Shown here: piece by piece, positions 25,501 to 34,479 of the stretch
Layout: every line of letters starts with the position of its first letter
How positions within the stretch are numbered: the first letter of the stretch is position 1
Program-made: the position numbers and the translations under genes
From: Meridianimarinicoccus aquatilis
GTDB lineage: Bacteria > Pseudomonadota > Alphaproteobacteria > Rhodobacterales > Rhodobacteraceae
Direction: 5' to 3'
DNA length: 64,000 nucleotides
Assembly (NCBI RefSeq): GCF_004358675.1
Contig: NZ_SMZO01000009.1
Coordinates: 44,485-108,484 of the forward strand
Notes under the pieces: generated by a model
The model's database searches: none
Seen by the model: the letters and a program-made list of their open reading frames with translations, nothing else
What the model was told of the DNA's origin: nothing

Positions 25501-25618
25501 CGGGATCTTCCAATCGGCCAACCGACGAAAACCCCCAAAGACCGCCAAGAAGGCAAAAAAGGATCAGCAACCACGTGTAAAGAGGCTGCCGGATCGAAAA
25601 GCTTGCGATACCGTTCAT
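22577..25618 (-). CDS. RND efflux transporter, inner-membrane pump subunit (AcrB superfamily)
   Basis: 1013-residue proton-driven drug or solute exporter that works with the adaptor encoded just upstream and an outer-membrane channel not present here. The usual layout is visible: an N-terminal helix, a periplasmic porter domain, TM2-6 near residues 335-480, a second porter domain and a C-terminal helix set. In TM4 the proton-relay region reads GMLVDNAIVV, with Asp401 kept and the next residue Asn402 instead of the second Asp of AcrB. The start is two bases from the adaptor stop. Substrate unknown. Confidence 0.93.
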   Translation of the reverse strand: MNGIASFSIRQPLYTWLLILFCLLGGLWGFSSVGRLEDPAFTIKTALVITPYPGATAEEVATEVSEPLESAIQQMGQIDTISSRNRPGVSQITVEIKTTYDGDELPQIWDELRNRVGDAQSSLPPGASTSIVNDDFGDVYGILYAVATPGYSDAEIHDIATFLRRELLTVDGVAAVSVDGLPEEAIFVEPVRRQLLNTGIPPAAIIEAVSNADTLSDAGSVTVGPRNAQIEAPQGYNTVDRIAGLTLGVGAEILNLSDFANVQRARIDDPDHILRHDGHEAFTLGVSGLSSENIVDVGKRIDAKLAELEAQIPLGVELSPIYEQHVVVEEASNAFLVSLAMSVAIVIVILALAMGWRAAIVVGVTLLLTVIATFFFMAVFGIEMERISLGALIIAMGMLVDNAIVVAEGMQVEMQRGTPGDAAADDVAGKTQIPLLGATIIGIMAFAGIGLSPDATGEFLFSLFAVIGLSLLLSWILAVTVTPLLAHYFFRVGAEGNTDDAYGGVVFRGYAGILRAALKFRWLVIPALLGITVACYAAFGMVKQQFFPNSNTPIFYLDYKAAEGTDIRATAEGMAEIEAWLLDRDDVQAVTATIGQGLARYMLPYNPEQPNSSYGQFLIRTATKEDIPSLSADLQAFLDEAVTDAEVRISRIVFGPGGGADVEARFSGKDADELRRLAAQAEAIFRDHTDQLTHVRTNWREREITVQPVYATDRAQALGVAREDVAASLLLATDGVRAGTYREGDRLIPIYIRTPEMEREQVGALLDQIVWSDPAQTYVPLSQVMDGFDLRVRDTLIHRRDRSATITVQAGAVDGVTPAEAFAEVRAEIEAIDLPVGYELQWGGEYENSSEAQESLGKQLPLSLIVMVLISVLLFGKLRQPLVIWLLVPMSVNGVALGLLGTGLPFSFTALLGLLSLSGMLIKNGIVLVEEIDLRRAEGGDPDAAIVNASVSRLRPVVLAAATTILGMIPLLSDAFFASMAVTIMGGLAFASVLTLIAAPVFYRTLIPGTKAA

Positions 25619-25619
25619 T

Positions 25620-26735
25620 TTAGTTGCCTTCCCGGTATCCTGTGAAGCGACGCACGGTTTGTCCTTCGCTCAACAGATGGGCCCCGGCTGACACGATCTC
25701 CATTCCGGGTTGCAACGCTTCGCCCGGCGCAATGCCCAAATCAGCGCCTTCGCGGGTCTGGATGGTGACAGGGATCGCGCGGACCGTGCCGCTTTGGGCG
25801 CCGGCGGGTTCAAAAATCATGACTTGTGTTGCGCGTTCTGGCGTATGGATCATGGCGGTGACTGGCACCACAAGTGTGCTGTTTTCGCTTGTCGGCAACG
25901 AGGCTTCAACCGTCGCGGTACGGCCGGGCAGGGCGGTGAACCCCTCCAGGTTCGGAATGGCAAGATCGACGGCATAGCTTTGCGAAACGCCGCGCGTTTC
26001 TGCCGTGTATTCCGCGATCGTCAGTGGAATATCGACAAACCCTTCGCCAAGGTCTGCGGTGAACGTAAGTCCATCCAAGCGCCCGGCGCTGCGGAACAAT
26101 CGTTCCGGGACGTCGATTTCAACGCGGGGCTGTGACATATCATGGAGCCGCAGAACCGGGGTGCCCTGAGCGACTGTCGTGTAGTTCGCTACAAGCCGCT
26201 GAGCGACCAGCCCGTCAAACGATGCGTTGAGCGTGGCATCATCCCGCGCGTCCCGCGCTTCACGCAGGGCCAATTTCGACAGATCCAACGCCGTTTGTAC
26301 TTCGTCAAACCGCGCCTCCGAGGCGACATTCGATTCCGTCAGTTTCTGGACACGGTCGAAATCGCGCTGCGCTTGCGTCAGGTTCAATTCTGCCCGCGAA
26401 ACGGCCCTTTCGAACGGTTCCAGATCCAATTGCGCCAGCAGATCACCTTCGGACACGGTTTGACCGTTGAGCACAGGCAATTGGACGAGCTGCCCGCCCA
26501 CCTGAAACGCCAGATCAACTGTCTGGCGCGCCACGACCTGCCCATAGAATTGCCTTTGAACCGAGCTGTGCGGCGGCTCAACGGTGACCAGACGGACGGG
26601 CCGCAGAATGGCTTCTGGTTCCGGCTCCTGCGCGGGGAGCGTGCCAACGAGGCCAAGCCCCAGAGCGAGCGCGGTGGCAGTAAGAGCGATGAAGCCGCCT
26701 CGCATCAGGCGGGCAGGGCGTGAGGGGTGCGACAT
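25620..26735 (-). CDS. RND efflux periplasmic adaptor (membrane fusion protein)
   Basis: 371-residue adaptor that links the RND pump to an outer-membrane channel. The N-terminus has a signal or anchor helix (LMRGGFIALTATALALGLGL), a lipoyl-like half (VVARQTVDLAFQVGGQLVQL), an alpha hairpin (LNLTQAQRDFDRVQKLTESN) and beta-barrel parts (VEIDVPERLF). The ATG at 26735 has GAGGA before it; the upstream in-frame start at 26822 overlaps the promoter area. First gene of a two-gene efflux operon. Confidence 0.93.
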   Translation of the reverse strand: MSHPSRPARLMRGGFIALTATALALGLGLVGTLPAQEPEPEAILRPVRLVTVEPPHSSVQRQFYGQVVARQTVDLAFQVGGQLVQLPVLNGQTVSEGDLLAQLDLEPFERAVSRAELNLTQAQRDFDRVQKLTESNVASEARFDEVQTALDLSKLALREARDARDDATLNASFDGLVAQRLVANYTTVAQGTPVLRLHDMSQPRVEIDVPERLFRSAGRLDGLTFTADLGEGFVDIPLTIAEYTAETRGVSQSYAVDLAIPNLEGFTALPGRTATVEASLPTSENSTLVVPVTAMIHTPERATQVMIFEPAGAQSGTVRAIPVTIQTREGADLGIAPGEALQPGMEIVSAGAHLLSEGQTVRRFTGYREGN

Positions 26736-27230
26736 GTCATTCCTCGGATCAGGATGCAGAATGATATCCGATATGTGCGGCTTACAGCGCGGGTCAACCG
26801 TAAACTGAACTGAGCGGTTCATTTTCCATGGACAGAGGTGGATCAGACCACAGTCTGCCGTGCCATCGTCGGCGCAGTTGGACAGTTCCTGGCACGCGGT
26901 GTCAAAAAAGCAGCAACGCTGCGTCGTGAGAAGGTGGGCCGGTCACCAAGGCATGTCCCATATCTGCGGGCCGCCGTTTTTCGATTTGGGGTGATCGTGA
27001 ATGTGACCTGATCATTTGCCACATAAAACAAACTGTGACGAAGCGATCATGACCGACGGTCGTGAAGACGCAAGTTGCATCACCTCGGTTGCGGCCCGCC
27101 CGGTTGGGGTATTCAACAGTTTCCGAACACCGCGCGCGGGGCATCAGGGCACACGGCCATAGGATCATGGCAGATGCCATCTTGGTGCCCTGCGCTTGTC
27201 TGAACCCGCCCCGGAAGGACGCGGCAAAAG
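26736..27230. other. Intergenic region ahead of the RND operon
   Basis: Contains the RND promoter area with the repeat listed separately, then about 400 bases running to the stop of the ABC exporter gene on the same strand. I see no credible gene; short open frames lack ribosome sites and family resemblance. Confidence 0.45.
26802..26821 (-). promoter_or_regulatory. Candidate operator upstream of the RND operon
   Basis: TGAAC-TGAGCG-GTTCA (26806-26821) is a 5-6-5 inverted repeat about 70 bases ahead of the adaptor start. It sits inside a wider AACCG...CGGTT arrangement, and TTGACC on the minus strand just downstream could be a -35 element. TetR-family repressors of efflux pumps often use such sites. 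No repressor gene is adjacent. Confidence 0.35.
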
Positions 27231-29024
27231 CTAGTGATACTCGCCTTTCTGGGTCGAATACATACCGTGATACAGCCCGCCGATGTCCAGCAATTCTTGG
27301 TGTGTCCCGCTTTCAACAGCGCGACCTTGGTCCAGAACATAGATACGATCTGCGTCTGATATGGCGGACAGTCGGTGTGCCACGATGATTGTTGTTTTGC
27401 CTTCGGCAAGACGGGCAAGCGCGCGCTTCACACGTTCTTCGGTGCGCTGATCCAAGGCCGATGTCGCCTCATCCAGCAGCAAGATCGGGGCCTTCCGGAG
27501 GAACGCGCGAGCAATCGCGATCCGCTGTTTCTGACCACCCGACAACTGAGCGCCTTTTGGACCCAAGGGCATGTCGCCGCGTGACCTGATCAGGTCCGCG
27601 ATCTCGGCGGCTTCTGCGGCTTCCCAGATTTCTTCATCGGTCGATTGCGGGCGGACATACTTGATGTTCTCCCACAGCGATGCGTTGAAGATCACGATAT
27701 CCTGAGCCACGACTGAGAAAGACTCGCGCAGGTTAGAGATCCGGATGTCTTGAATATTGGTGCCGCCAATTGTGATTTTACCGGACTCGATTTCATACAG
27801 GCGGCTGATAAGACTGAGGATCGTCGTTTTTCCCGATCCGGTCGCGCCGACAATTGCGGTGCGTTCACCGGCCCTGAATTCCATCGATAACTTGTCGAAG
27901 AGGGGCGATTCTGGCGAATAGGCAAAGGTAACGTCAGAAAGAAGGATTTCGCCGGTGGTGTCGAAAGATTCCAGCGGCTTTTCAACATCTGTGATCGTCG
28001 GTTTAATGCGGTTCATGCCATTCACACCGTCCAACAGGATCAGGCTTGCCTGCAGTTGGGTGAAAAATTTAGCCAAGTTCCGCAGTGGATCGAAGACCAT
28101 GACCAGGCCGATCAGGAAGGCGATGATTGCAGCGCCATCGATATCGTAGCTTGGGCTGATCGCCATGTAGCCGCCGAACCCAATCACCAGCGCATAGGCG
28201 AAGGCCGATGCGATATCGATGGCCGGCATAACAGTCGCCTGAGCGGCTTGCAGTCGGATCGCAAGCGCACGAATTTCAGAGGTTGATCGTAACAACCGCT
28301 CTTCTTCGAACCTCTCTTGATTCGAAATTTTCACCGTGCGCATACCGTTCACGGTTTCTTCAAGTGTGTTCATATATGCGCCAAGCGCGTTTTCTGCGCT
28401 GCGCTGAACCATCTTGATATTGTGAGAAACGAACTGCAGGATCAGAATGATTGCGGGCGCGATTACCAGGGCGCTCGCGAAAAGCACCGGCGCTTTGTAA
28501 ATCAGATAGCCTGAAACGATGATCACGGTCACAAAATCGCGGACTGCGTTGACCGTTGCCTGGCCGACAAAAGAACTTAGACCCTCGGCCTGACTTACCA
28601 GTCGCAGGATTGTTTCACCTGGGCTGGTGCGGTCGAAATACGATAGGTCGAACGTCATCATGTGTTCGATCAGGTCGCGCCTCATTTCCATTACGGCGCT
28701 TGCTGCAAGCCATGTTGAGAGCCGGGGAACGACATAAGACGTCACGGCGCGCACTGTAAAAAGGCCGAACACGATTGCGCACACTTGAATGAGATCAGTG
28801 ATCACGCCCTCATCAAAAATGACCCTGAGACCACTTTCAGTGAGTGACAGAAACTGCTGATAGGCGACGCCCTGAACAAGAATCAGGCCAAGCACGATAA
28901 GCAGCCATGGCGTGCGCTGCACTAGATAGTTGTTCCAAAACCACCTTATGTTCACGAGGTCTTGCGGCGTGAAGAACGGCAGTTTTGATTCGTTCTTTTT
29001 TCGGTCGAAGAGGCGAATTTTCAT
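27231..29024 (-). CDS. ABC exporter, fused permease-ATPase (MsbA/lipid or glycoconjugate type)
   Basis: 597-residue half-transporter expected to act as a homodimer. Six membrane helices occupy roughly residues 35-330. The nucleotide-binding domain has Walker A GATGSGKTT (393-401), signature LSGGQKQR (494-501), Walker B ILLLDEA (514-520) and the D- and H-loops of exporters. Relatives near polysaccharide genes flip lipid-linked glycans or lipid A-like molecules. The ATG at 29024 is preferred over 29051. It flanks the polysaccharide region on its left, so export of a surface glycoconjugate is a reasonable guess. Confidence 0.88.
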   Translation of the reverse strand: MKIRLFDRKKNESKLPFFTPQDLVNIRWFWNNYLVQRTPWLLIVLGLILVQGVAYQQFLSLTESGLRVIFDEGVITDLIQVCAIVFGLFTVRAVTSYVVPRLSTWLAASAVMEMRRDLIEHMMTFDLSYFDRTSPGETILRLVSQAEGLSSFVGQATVNAVRDFVTVIIVSGYLIYKAPVLFASALVIAPAIILILQFVSHNIKMVQRSAENALGAYMNTLEETVNGMRTVKISNQERFEEERLLRSTSEIRALAIRLQAAQATVMPAIDIASAFAYALVIGFGGYMAISPSYDIDGAAIIAFLIGLVMVFDPLRNLAKFFTQLQASLILLDGVNGMNRIKPTITDVEKPLESFDTTGEILLSDVTFAYSPESPLFDKLSMEFRAGERTAIVGATGSGKTTILSLISRLYEIESGKITIGGTNIQDIRISNLRESFSVVAQDIVIFNASLWENIKYVRPQSTDEEIWEAAEAAEIADLIRSRGDMPLGPKGAQLSGGQKQRIAIARAFLRKAPILLLDEATSALDQRTEERVKRALARLAEGKTTIIVAHRLSAISDADRIYVLDQGRAVESGTHQELLDIGGLYHGMYSTQKGEYH

Positions 29025-29201
29025 AAGCCGTGTGTCACACCTGCCGCGCAAATTGTCGAGAGGTTAGAGCCGTACCCACGGTGACCAATTGCCGGTGACG
29101 CCCCATTGCAACAGCACCGGCGGCACGAAGGCCACCGGTGTCCTATTTCGCAAACTGATTAGATGACAGTTAGACTTGGTGATGTCGAACTGCGCTTGGG
29201 A

Positions 29202-29951
29202 TCAGCTTTCCTTGCGTCGCCCGTGTTGGCGCAATCCGGCCAAGGCTGCTGTGCCTGCCAAGAGAAAAGCGATGCTTGTTGGCAGCGGTACTGCGCTCGG
29301 TGGGTTCGACATGCCGGGTGTGCTTAGCCCGAAGCCCGCATCATCAATCCCGAAGCCATCGTTCAGACGATCGTGAGAGAACGTCAGCGTCAATTCGTCG
29401 ATTGCCGTTTCGAAGCTGAGCATGATCATGTCCACGGCTCCGTTGGGGCGTTTCTCGGACACGGACATGATGCTTTCGCCACCAGCAGTCAGCAAGAAGT
29501 CGGCGCCGGTATCTGCGATGTCGCTGAGCGTAAAGAAAATCCGGTCAAACAATCCAAATCCCGAAATCGTCCAGTCGACGCCAGATGTGTCGTTGCTGTC
29601 GAGGAAATTAGACCCACCAGTTGTGGTGTTGATACGCCCGTAAACTGGTTTGTCGCGGACGTACAGATCGCTACCGGTATTGCCGCTGGTATGGGTTACT
29701 GTGCCGCCCGATCCGGTCCCGCCGATTGTGCTGAATACGCCGACCGACGTGCGCAGCGCGCCCGACAATTCACCAGCGCTGAAAACTTCAAAATCCTCAA
29801 CTGTGCTGCTGTACAGGCTGCTGATTTGAGCATCTCTGACGCCGCGATCAAACGTCTGGATGTCCGCTGCAGGCAACGTAGCCGCTGCGGCGGGCAGGAT
29901 AGCCGCACACGACAATGCAATTCCGGTCGCAAAAGGCTTAAGGGCAAACAT
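29202..29951 (-). CDS. Second VPLPA-CTERM secreted protein
   Basis: 249 residues with a signal peptide (FALKPFATGIALSCAAILPA region) and a C-terminal sorting tail: AVPLPTSIAFLLAGTAALAG as the VPLPA motif plus hydrophobic helix, then a basic end (RQHGRRKES). The body is glycine-, serine- and threonine-rich and beta-like, with acidic DxxD patches (LDSNDTSGVD; DRLNDGFGIDDAGFG) that may bind calcium. GGAGAG precedes the ATG at 29951. It may be processed by the same exosortase as the other VPLPA-CTERM protein in this window. Its location beside the polysaccharide cluster fits co-export with exopolysaccharide. Confidence 0.86.
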   Translation of the reverse strand: MFALKPFATGIALSCAAILPAAAATLPAADIQTFDRGVRDAQISSLYSSTVEDFEVFSAGELSGALRTSVGVFSTIGGTGSGGTVTHTSGNTGSDLYVRDKPVYGRINTTTGGSNFLDSNDTSGVDWTISGFGLFDRIFFTLSDIADTGADFLLTAGGESIMSVSEKRPNGAVDMIMLSFETAIDELTLTFSHDRLNDGFGIDDAGFGLSTPGMSNPPSAVPLPTSIAFLLAGTAALAGLRQHGRRKES

Positions 29952-30237
29952 AACACTCTCCACTCGGTAACTCGCCCTTAGGTAGGCATGACAGGCCGCA
30001 GGGTCAAAGAAACCCTAAGGAATTGGTTAACCGCGGCGCTGCAGGATCTGGACCCGATCCGCGCCGAAAGTGGGCTGAAGGCGGCTGTCAACTTTTGCTC
30101 ATGTCGACGCTTGCGAGGCTGGCGGCGGACGAGAACGCTCACGAGGCAAGAGTTTCTGAAAGCCGAACGCATGTTTGGGCTTGTGCAATACTTCGCAGCT
30201 TGGTTGCATCGCAAGGATCGCAACAAGGAAGTTCCTG

Positions 30238-31536
30238 ATGTTCCGTTTCTTTTTTCGTATTGTCCTTCTCGCCTGTTTAGTGGGGCCGTTTGTTTTCGGT
30301 TGGGCAGCGTTGCAGCCGGACCCAATCTTGCCGACATCAGCGACGATGAACCCGAAAATGGCGGTTCAGGCGCGAGGGTTTGCAAAACGTGTGCGGGATG
30401 CAATGGAGGCGCCGCCGACGCAGGACGGTTTGGTGCACATTTCTGCAAGTCAGGCCGAATTGAACAGTGGGATCGCCGCAGCATCGCGGCTGGTGCGGCC
30501 ATTACGCGGCATGAGCGTTGTCGATGAAAACGGCGTTCGCGTTCTTGTTTCAGGGCAAATTCCGAAACTGGCAGATCTCGGATGGGTCAATTTTACGGCG
30601 CAGGTGGCGCCTTCCGCAGAAGGACTGGAGATTACCGAGATCAAACTTGGCCGGATGACATTGCCGCCGGGTCTTACTGTCGCCGCGTTGCGTGGTGTTT
30701 TGAACTTGGCTGGTCCCGGTGAGGTCGGGTCGGTGTTGTTGGGGAGTATCGAAAGTCTGAGCACCGAGTCAGGCAAGGTCGTTCTTACACTTGATGGCGG
30801 TGCGGCAGGCGGGCCGCCAATGTTTGACAAAATCAAAGATGGGTTTCGGCAGATCGCCGGAATGAGCAGCGCCGATGCGGTCTCGGCGCATTATGATGCC
30901 ATGTCAGACGCTGGTCGACAGGGCCAGTTGCCGGCAAGCGGCTCTAGCTTGCCATGGATCCGGTTTACGCTCGCTCGTGTTGCGGAGGCCGAGCATGAAA
31001 CTACTGCCGACATGCGCAGCGATCTTGATGCAGCGTTTCTCGCTCTGGGTGCCCATTGCGGCGATCGCCGCGCGCTAGAGGCTGTGGTTGGAGAATTGTC
31101 GTCACCTCAGGTTCAATCGCCTTGCGCGGGGACTCAATTATTAGGCCGAAACGATTTGCGACAGCACTTTACTTTATCTGCCGCGTTGGCTGCGGCTGGC
31201 GGTGCAGGCGCCTCATTCGGGATGGGTGAAGTCAAGGAGTTGCTCGATGCAGGAAAGTCGGGCGGGTCGGGATATTCCTTTGACGACATAGCGATGGACC
31301 GCGCCGGGATTGCCCTGATTGAACGCGCTTCAGGTGGATCGCCTGACGCTCTCGCCGCCTTGGTTGCGAAGATAAAGCGCGAAGGCGATGTGGCGCCCGC
31401 AATTTCTGGCCTGCCATCACAGATGTCGGAAGCAGAGTTTGAAGCACGCTTCGGCGGTGTCGATACGCCTGCATATCAGGCGCAAATTGCTGAAATCGAC
31501 GCGCGGATTGATGCTTTGGCGGTCCATTTGCCCTAG
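30238..31536 (+). CDS. Uncharacterised protein with N-terminal membrane anchor
   Basis: 432 residues, no family recognised. The start at 30238 has AAGGAA seven bases ahead. An N-terminal helix (FFFRIVLLACLVGPFVFGWA) anchors it in the inner membrane with the bulk in the periplasm. Residues about 60-200 look beta-rich and resemble lipid- or polymer-binding barrels (VRVLVSGQIPKLADLGWVNF); the second half is mostly helical, with two cysteines (AHCGDRRALE and QSPCAGTQ) that may pair, and a SGGSGYSFDDIAMDRAGIAL stretch. The C-terminus is helical (ARIDALAVHLP). It lies between a VPLPA-CTERM gene and the arabinose-donor module, so a role in polysaccharide assembly is possible but unproven. Confidence 0.72.
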   Translation: MFRFFFRIVLLACLVGPFVFGWAALQPDPILPTSATMNPKMAVQARGFAKRVRDAMEAPPTQDGLVHISASQAELNSGIAAASRLVRPLRGMSVVDENGVRVLVSGQIPKLADLGWVNFTAQVAPSAEGLEITEIKLGRMTLPPGLTVAALRGVLNLAGPGEVGSVLLGSIESLSTESGKVVLTLDGGAAGGPPMFDKIKDGFRQIAGMSSADAVSAHYDAMSDAGRQGQLPASGSSLPWIRFTLARVAEAEHETTADMRSDLDAAFLALGAHCGDRRALEAVVGELSSPQVQSPCAGTQLLGRNDLRQHFTLSAALAAAGGAGASFGMGEVKELLDAGKSGGSGYSFDDIAMDRAGIALIERASGGSPDALAALVAKIKREGDVAPAISGLPSQMSEAEFEARFGGVDTPAYQAQIAEIDARIDALAVHLP

Positions 31537-31711
31537 CGAGTTTGCTTTCCCGTTTTGACTTGGTTGCGGGCAGATGGGGCTTGTTTGGCGCTGCTGTGAC
31601 TGTTGCGGATTTGCACGAAGTCATAAGTGCGCGGAATTGCAGACTGTATGAGCCCCATAATTGCTTTATCGTTACGACTGCTGACAAATAGTCGAATATG
31701 GAGTCAATCGC

Positions 31712-33163
31712 TTGAGCGGAAAGAAAGATGTACCCGCTGTTCCCTTGATTGTTGACCTCGACGGCACTCTTACACGGACCGACACGACCTATGAGCTTCT
31801 GATCCTGTTTCTCAAGAAGTTCCCCCTGACAGGTTGGCTGCGCGTTTTGCTTTGGCGAAAGCGCGGTTTGGCAAAAATGAAGGCTCAACTTGTCGCCCAT
31901 GTCGGCGAGCGTTTCGACGAAACAACGCTTCCTTATACGACCGCTTTGTTGGAAAGCCCGGTTTACGCCGAAGCAGAGCATAGGGTTCTAGTGTCTGGGG
32001 CTCAGCGTGATGTGGTTGAGAACGTCGCGAAGCATGTTGGCGACTTCGAGTCCTTTGTTGGAACGGGCGAAGGTCGAAACCTCACATCACGCACAAAAGC
32101 CGACTATCTGGTTGCAACCTATCCGGACGGGTTTGACTATATCGGAAACAGCTCTGAAGACCTCAGCGTGTGGAAGAAAGCGCGTAAATCTTATGCCGTA
32201 AACGCCACGTCGTCTGTGTTGGAAAAGGCCAAGTCCGAAAACATCTCGCTTGAAGTTCTTGTGCCGCGATTTCCGCAAAGGGCCTCGTTTATAAAAGAGA
32301 TGCGGTTGCATCAGTGGGCGAAGAATACACTGCTGTTTGTCGTTCCGGCGCTGAACTTGGCCGCACTTACACCTTTAGCAATTTTGGGTTTGCTTGGGAT
32401 ATTTGTTGCGTTTGGCCTTGTGGCCAGCGCGACCTATGTCTTGAACGATCTTCTTGATCTTCAGGAAGATCGAAAACACCACAGCAAATCAAAGCGTCCG
32501 CTGGCGGCCGGGGTGCTGGACGTAAAAAATGGTATCATTGGAACAGTGGGTTTGTTTGTCATTGGGATGGCACTCGCCCTTTTGATCAATCCGGGTGTTT
32601 CACTTCTTATTCTCATCTATGCCGCAGTTTCCCTGAGCTATTCGCTTTATTTCAAGCGGCTTGTCATTTTGGATGCGATTGTCTTGGCGTTTCTGTTTTG
32701 CTGGCGAATTCTTGTCGGCGGTGTCGTGATCGGCCAATCCGCGAATGAGTGGTTCATGACGGCTGTAGGCGCATTTTTTCTGAGCCTTGCCTTCGGCAAA
32801 CGGTGTATTGAACTGGAGCGTCGGCGCACCATCGACGCAAAGGGCCCGGACGTTCAAATGCTTGGCCGCGGATATGTGGGTCGCGACCTTCCTGTGGTCA
32901 TGTCTTTGGGGATTGTTTCCGGGTTGATCGCCCCGGTAATTGTGCTGATCTATGTGTTCCTCTCAGGGTCTTCCATTGTAAATCACATAACGAGTGCCTC
33001 GGCGCTTGCAGTTCTTCTGTGCTATTGGATCAGCCGCTTCTGGATTTTGGTCAACCGCGGTGCGGTCCACGATGACCCAATAATATTTGCGTTGAAAGAC
33101 AAAGTGAGCTTCATCCTGCTGGTGGCGATGGCCGTCATCCTGGTGGTGGAGCAAGCGACATGA
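31712..33163 (+). CDS. HAD phosphatase-UbiA prenyltransferase fusion (DPPR synthase-like)
   Basis: 483 residues in two domains. An N-terminal HAD domain (about 10-170) has the nucleophile motif DLDGT (15-19). A UbiA-type membrane domain (about 195-480) has the prenyl-diphosphate motif NDLLDLQED (245-253) and about eight helices. UbiA relatives next to DprE1/DprE2 transfer phosphoribose to polyprenyl phosphate; the fused HAD part could then remove the 5'-phosphate, a job done by a separate phosphatase in mycobacteria. The start is TTG at 31712 with GGAG eight bases ahead; no later ATG would keep the HAD motif. Its stop overlaps the next start (ATGA). Confidence 0.88.
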   Translation: MSGKKDVPAVPLIVDLDGTLTRTDTTYELLILFLKKFPLTGWLRVLLWRKRGLAKMKAQLVAHVGERFDETTLPYTTALLESPVYAEAEHRVLVSGAQRDVVENVAKHVGDFESFVGTGEGRNLTSRTKADYLVATYPDGFDYIGNSSEDLSVWKKARKSYAVNATSSVLEKAKSENISLEVLVPRFPQRASFIKEMRLHQWAKNTLLFVVPALNLAALTPLAILGLLGIFVAFGLVASATYVLNDLLDLQEDRKHHSKSKRPLAAGVLDVKNGIIGTVGLFVIGMALALLINPGVSLLILIYAAVSLSYSLYFKRLVILDAIVLAFLFCWRILVGGVVIGQSANEWFMTAVGAFFLSLAFGKRCIELERRRTIDAKGPDVQMLGRGYVGRDLPVVMSLGIVSGLIAPVIVLIYVFLSGSSIVNHITSASALAVLLCYWISRFWILVNRGAVHDDPIIFALKDKVSFILLVAMAVILVVEQAT

Positions 33164-34479
33164 GCGTGGAAAGTTGGGGACGCGCATTTGGATACGATTG
33201 CACAGTCGATGAGCCGGACCGGCTTTCGGGCGTCAATTTAGTCGCCTCATCCTCTCGGGGAACTGCCATTCATGGTTGCGGTCGGTCCTATGGCGATGTT
33301 GCGCTTAACGACGGTGGACGGATCTTGCGCACGAGGCATCTAGATCGGTTCATTTCAGCGGACTGGGAAACTGGGCTCATCCGGGCTGAGGCGGGAATGA
33401 GCCTTGGGGAGTTATTGGCGGTCGCGGTGCCCAAAGGGTGGTTTTTGCCTGTCACGCCCGGAAGCAAATTCGTGAGTTTGGGCGGCGCAGTGGCCAATGA
33501 CGTACATGGAAAAAACCACCACAAAGTTGGCAGCTTCGGAGCGTTCGTAACAGATTTAGGGCTTCTAAGAAGCGATTCCGGACGACACACCTTGAGCAAG
33601 AATAACAACCCGGACCTATTTTCCCTGACTATTGGAGGGCTGGGTCTGACGGGATTTATTGAATGGGTTGGTTTGCAGCTGGTTCCGATCGTCAGCCCGA
33701 TGATGGACGTTGAGAACATTCCATTCGCCAATCTTTCCGAGTTTTTCGACTTGAGCGGACAAAGTGAGGAATGGCCTTTTGCTGTGGCCTGGATTGATTG
33801 CTTTGCGAAGGGCGACGGGCTTGGCCGCGGGATTTTCACGCGCGGGCGGCATTCGACACGGCCCGCAAAGCTCGTTGCGCATCCGGAAAAGCCGGGCCTT
33901 TCGTGGCCCGGTGAAACGCCGGGATGGGTGTTGAACAAGTTTTCGATCAAGGCGTTCAATGCGCTTTATCGCCGACGGTCGGGCGCAAGGTTCTGCGGGC
34001 AGCAGCATTACAACTCGTTTTTCTATCCATTGGATGGAATTGCAGGCTGGAACAAGCTTTACGGGCCGCGCGGGTTCTATCAGCATCAGTCGATAATTCC
34101 GCCGGAGGCGGCACAAGAAGGCGTGACGGAACAGCTTCGGGCTATTGAGGCCGCAGGGCAGGGGTCGTTTCTTGTGGTGTTAAAGAGTTATGGCACCGAG
34201 ACATCCCCAGGTGTAATGTCTTTTGGCCGTGAGGGCGTTAGCCTCGCCCTTGATTTTGCGAACCGCGGCGCACGCACGCAAAGGTTGCTTCGGCGTCTGG
34301 ATGATATTGCCTTGGCAGCGGGGGGCCGCATGTACCCGGCAAAAGATGGTCACATGCTCCCCAGAACATACCAAACCAGCTTTCCGGCGTGGCAGGATCT
34401 TGAGGCCGCACGTGACCCGGCCCTGATGAGTTCCTTCTGGCGCCGCGTCACCGAAACAGGAGCCAAGAGCACGGCATGA
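33160..34479 (+). CDS. dprE1: FAD-dependent DprE1-like decaprenylphosphoryl-ribose oxidase
   Basis: 439 residues of the vanillyl-alcohol-oxidase-type FAD fold. Marks of the DprE1 group are GRSYGD (41-46) and the block SLGGAVANDVHGKNHH (about 106-121), matching the conserved HGKNHH segment of the mycobacterial enzyme. DprE1 oxidises the C2 hydroxyl of polyprenyl-phosphoryl-beta-D-ribose to the keto intermediate. Coupled by overlaps to the HAD-UbiA gene before and the SDR gene after, so the three form one pathway unit. The cysteine targeted by benzothiazinone drugs was not located here. Confidence 0.9.
   Translation: MSVESWGRAFGYDCTVDEPDRLSGVNLVASSSRGTAIHGCGRSYGDVALNDGGRILRTRHLDRFISADWETGLIRAEAGMSLGELLAVAVPKGWFLPVTPGSKFVSLGGAVANDVHGKNHHKVGSFGAFVTDLGLLRSDSGRHTLSKNNNPDLFSLTIGGLGLTGFIEWVGLQLVPIVSPMMDVENIPFANLSEFFDLSGQSEEWPFAVAWIDCFAKGDGLGRGIFTRGRHSTRPAKLVAHPEKPGLSWPGETPGWVLNKFSIKAFNALYRRRSGARFCGQQHYNSFFYPLDGIAGWNKLYGPRGFYQHQSIIPPEAAQEGVTEQLRAIEAAGQGSFLVVLKSYGTETSPGVMSFGREGVSLALDFANRGARTQRLLRRLDDIALAAGGRMYPAKDGHMLPRTYQTSFPAWQDLEAARDPALMSSFWRRVTETGAKSTA

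Noticed and set aside
29988..30527. Plus-strand 179-codon frame upstream of the anchored periplasmic protein
   Set aside because: It overlaps the 30238 gene in another frame and has no ribosome site or signal; the 30238 start is better supported.
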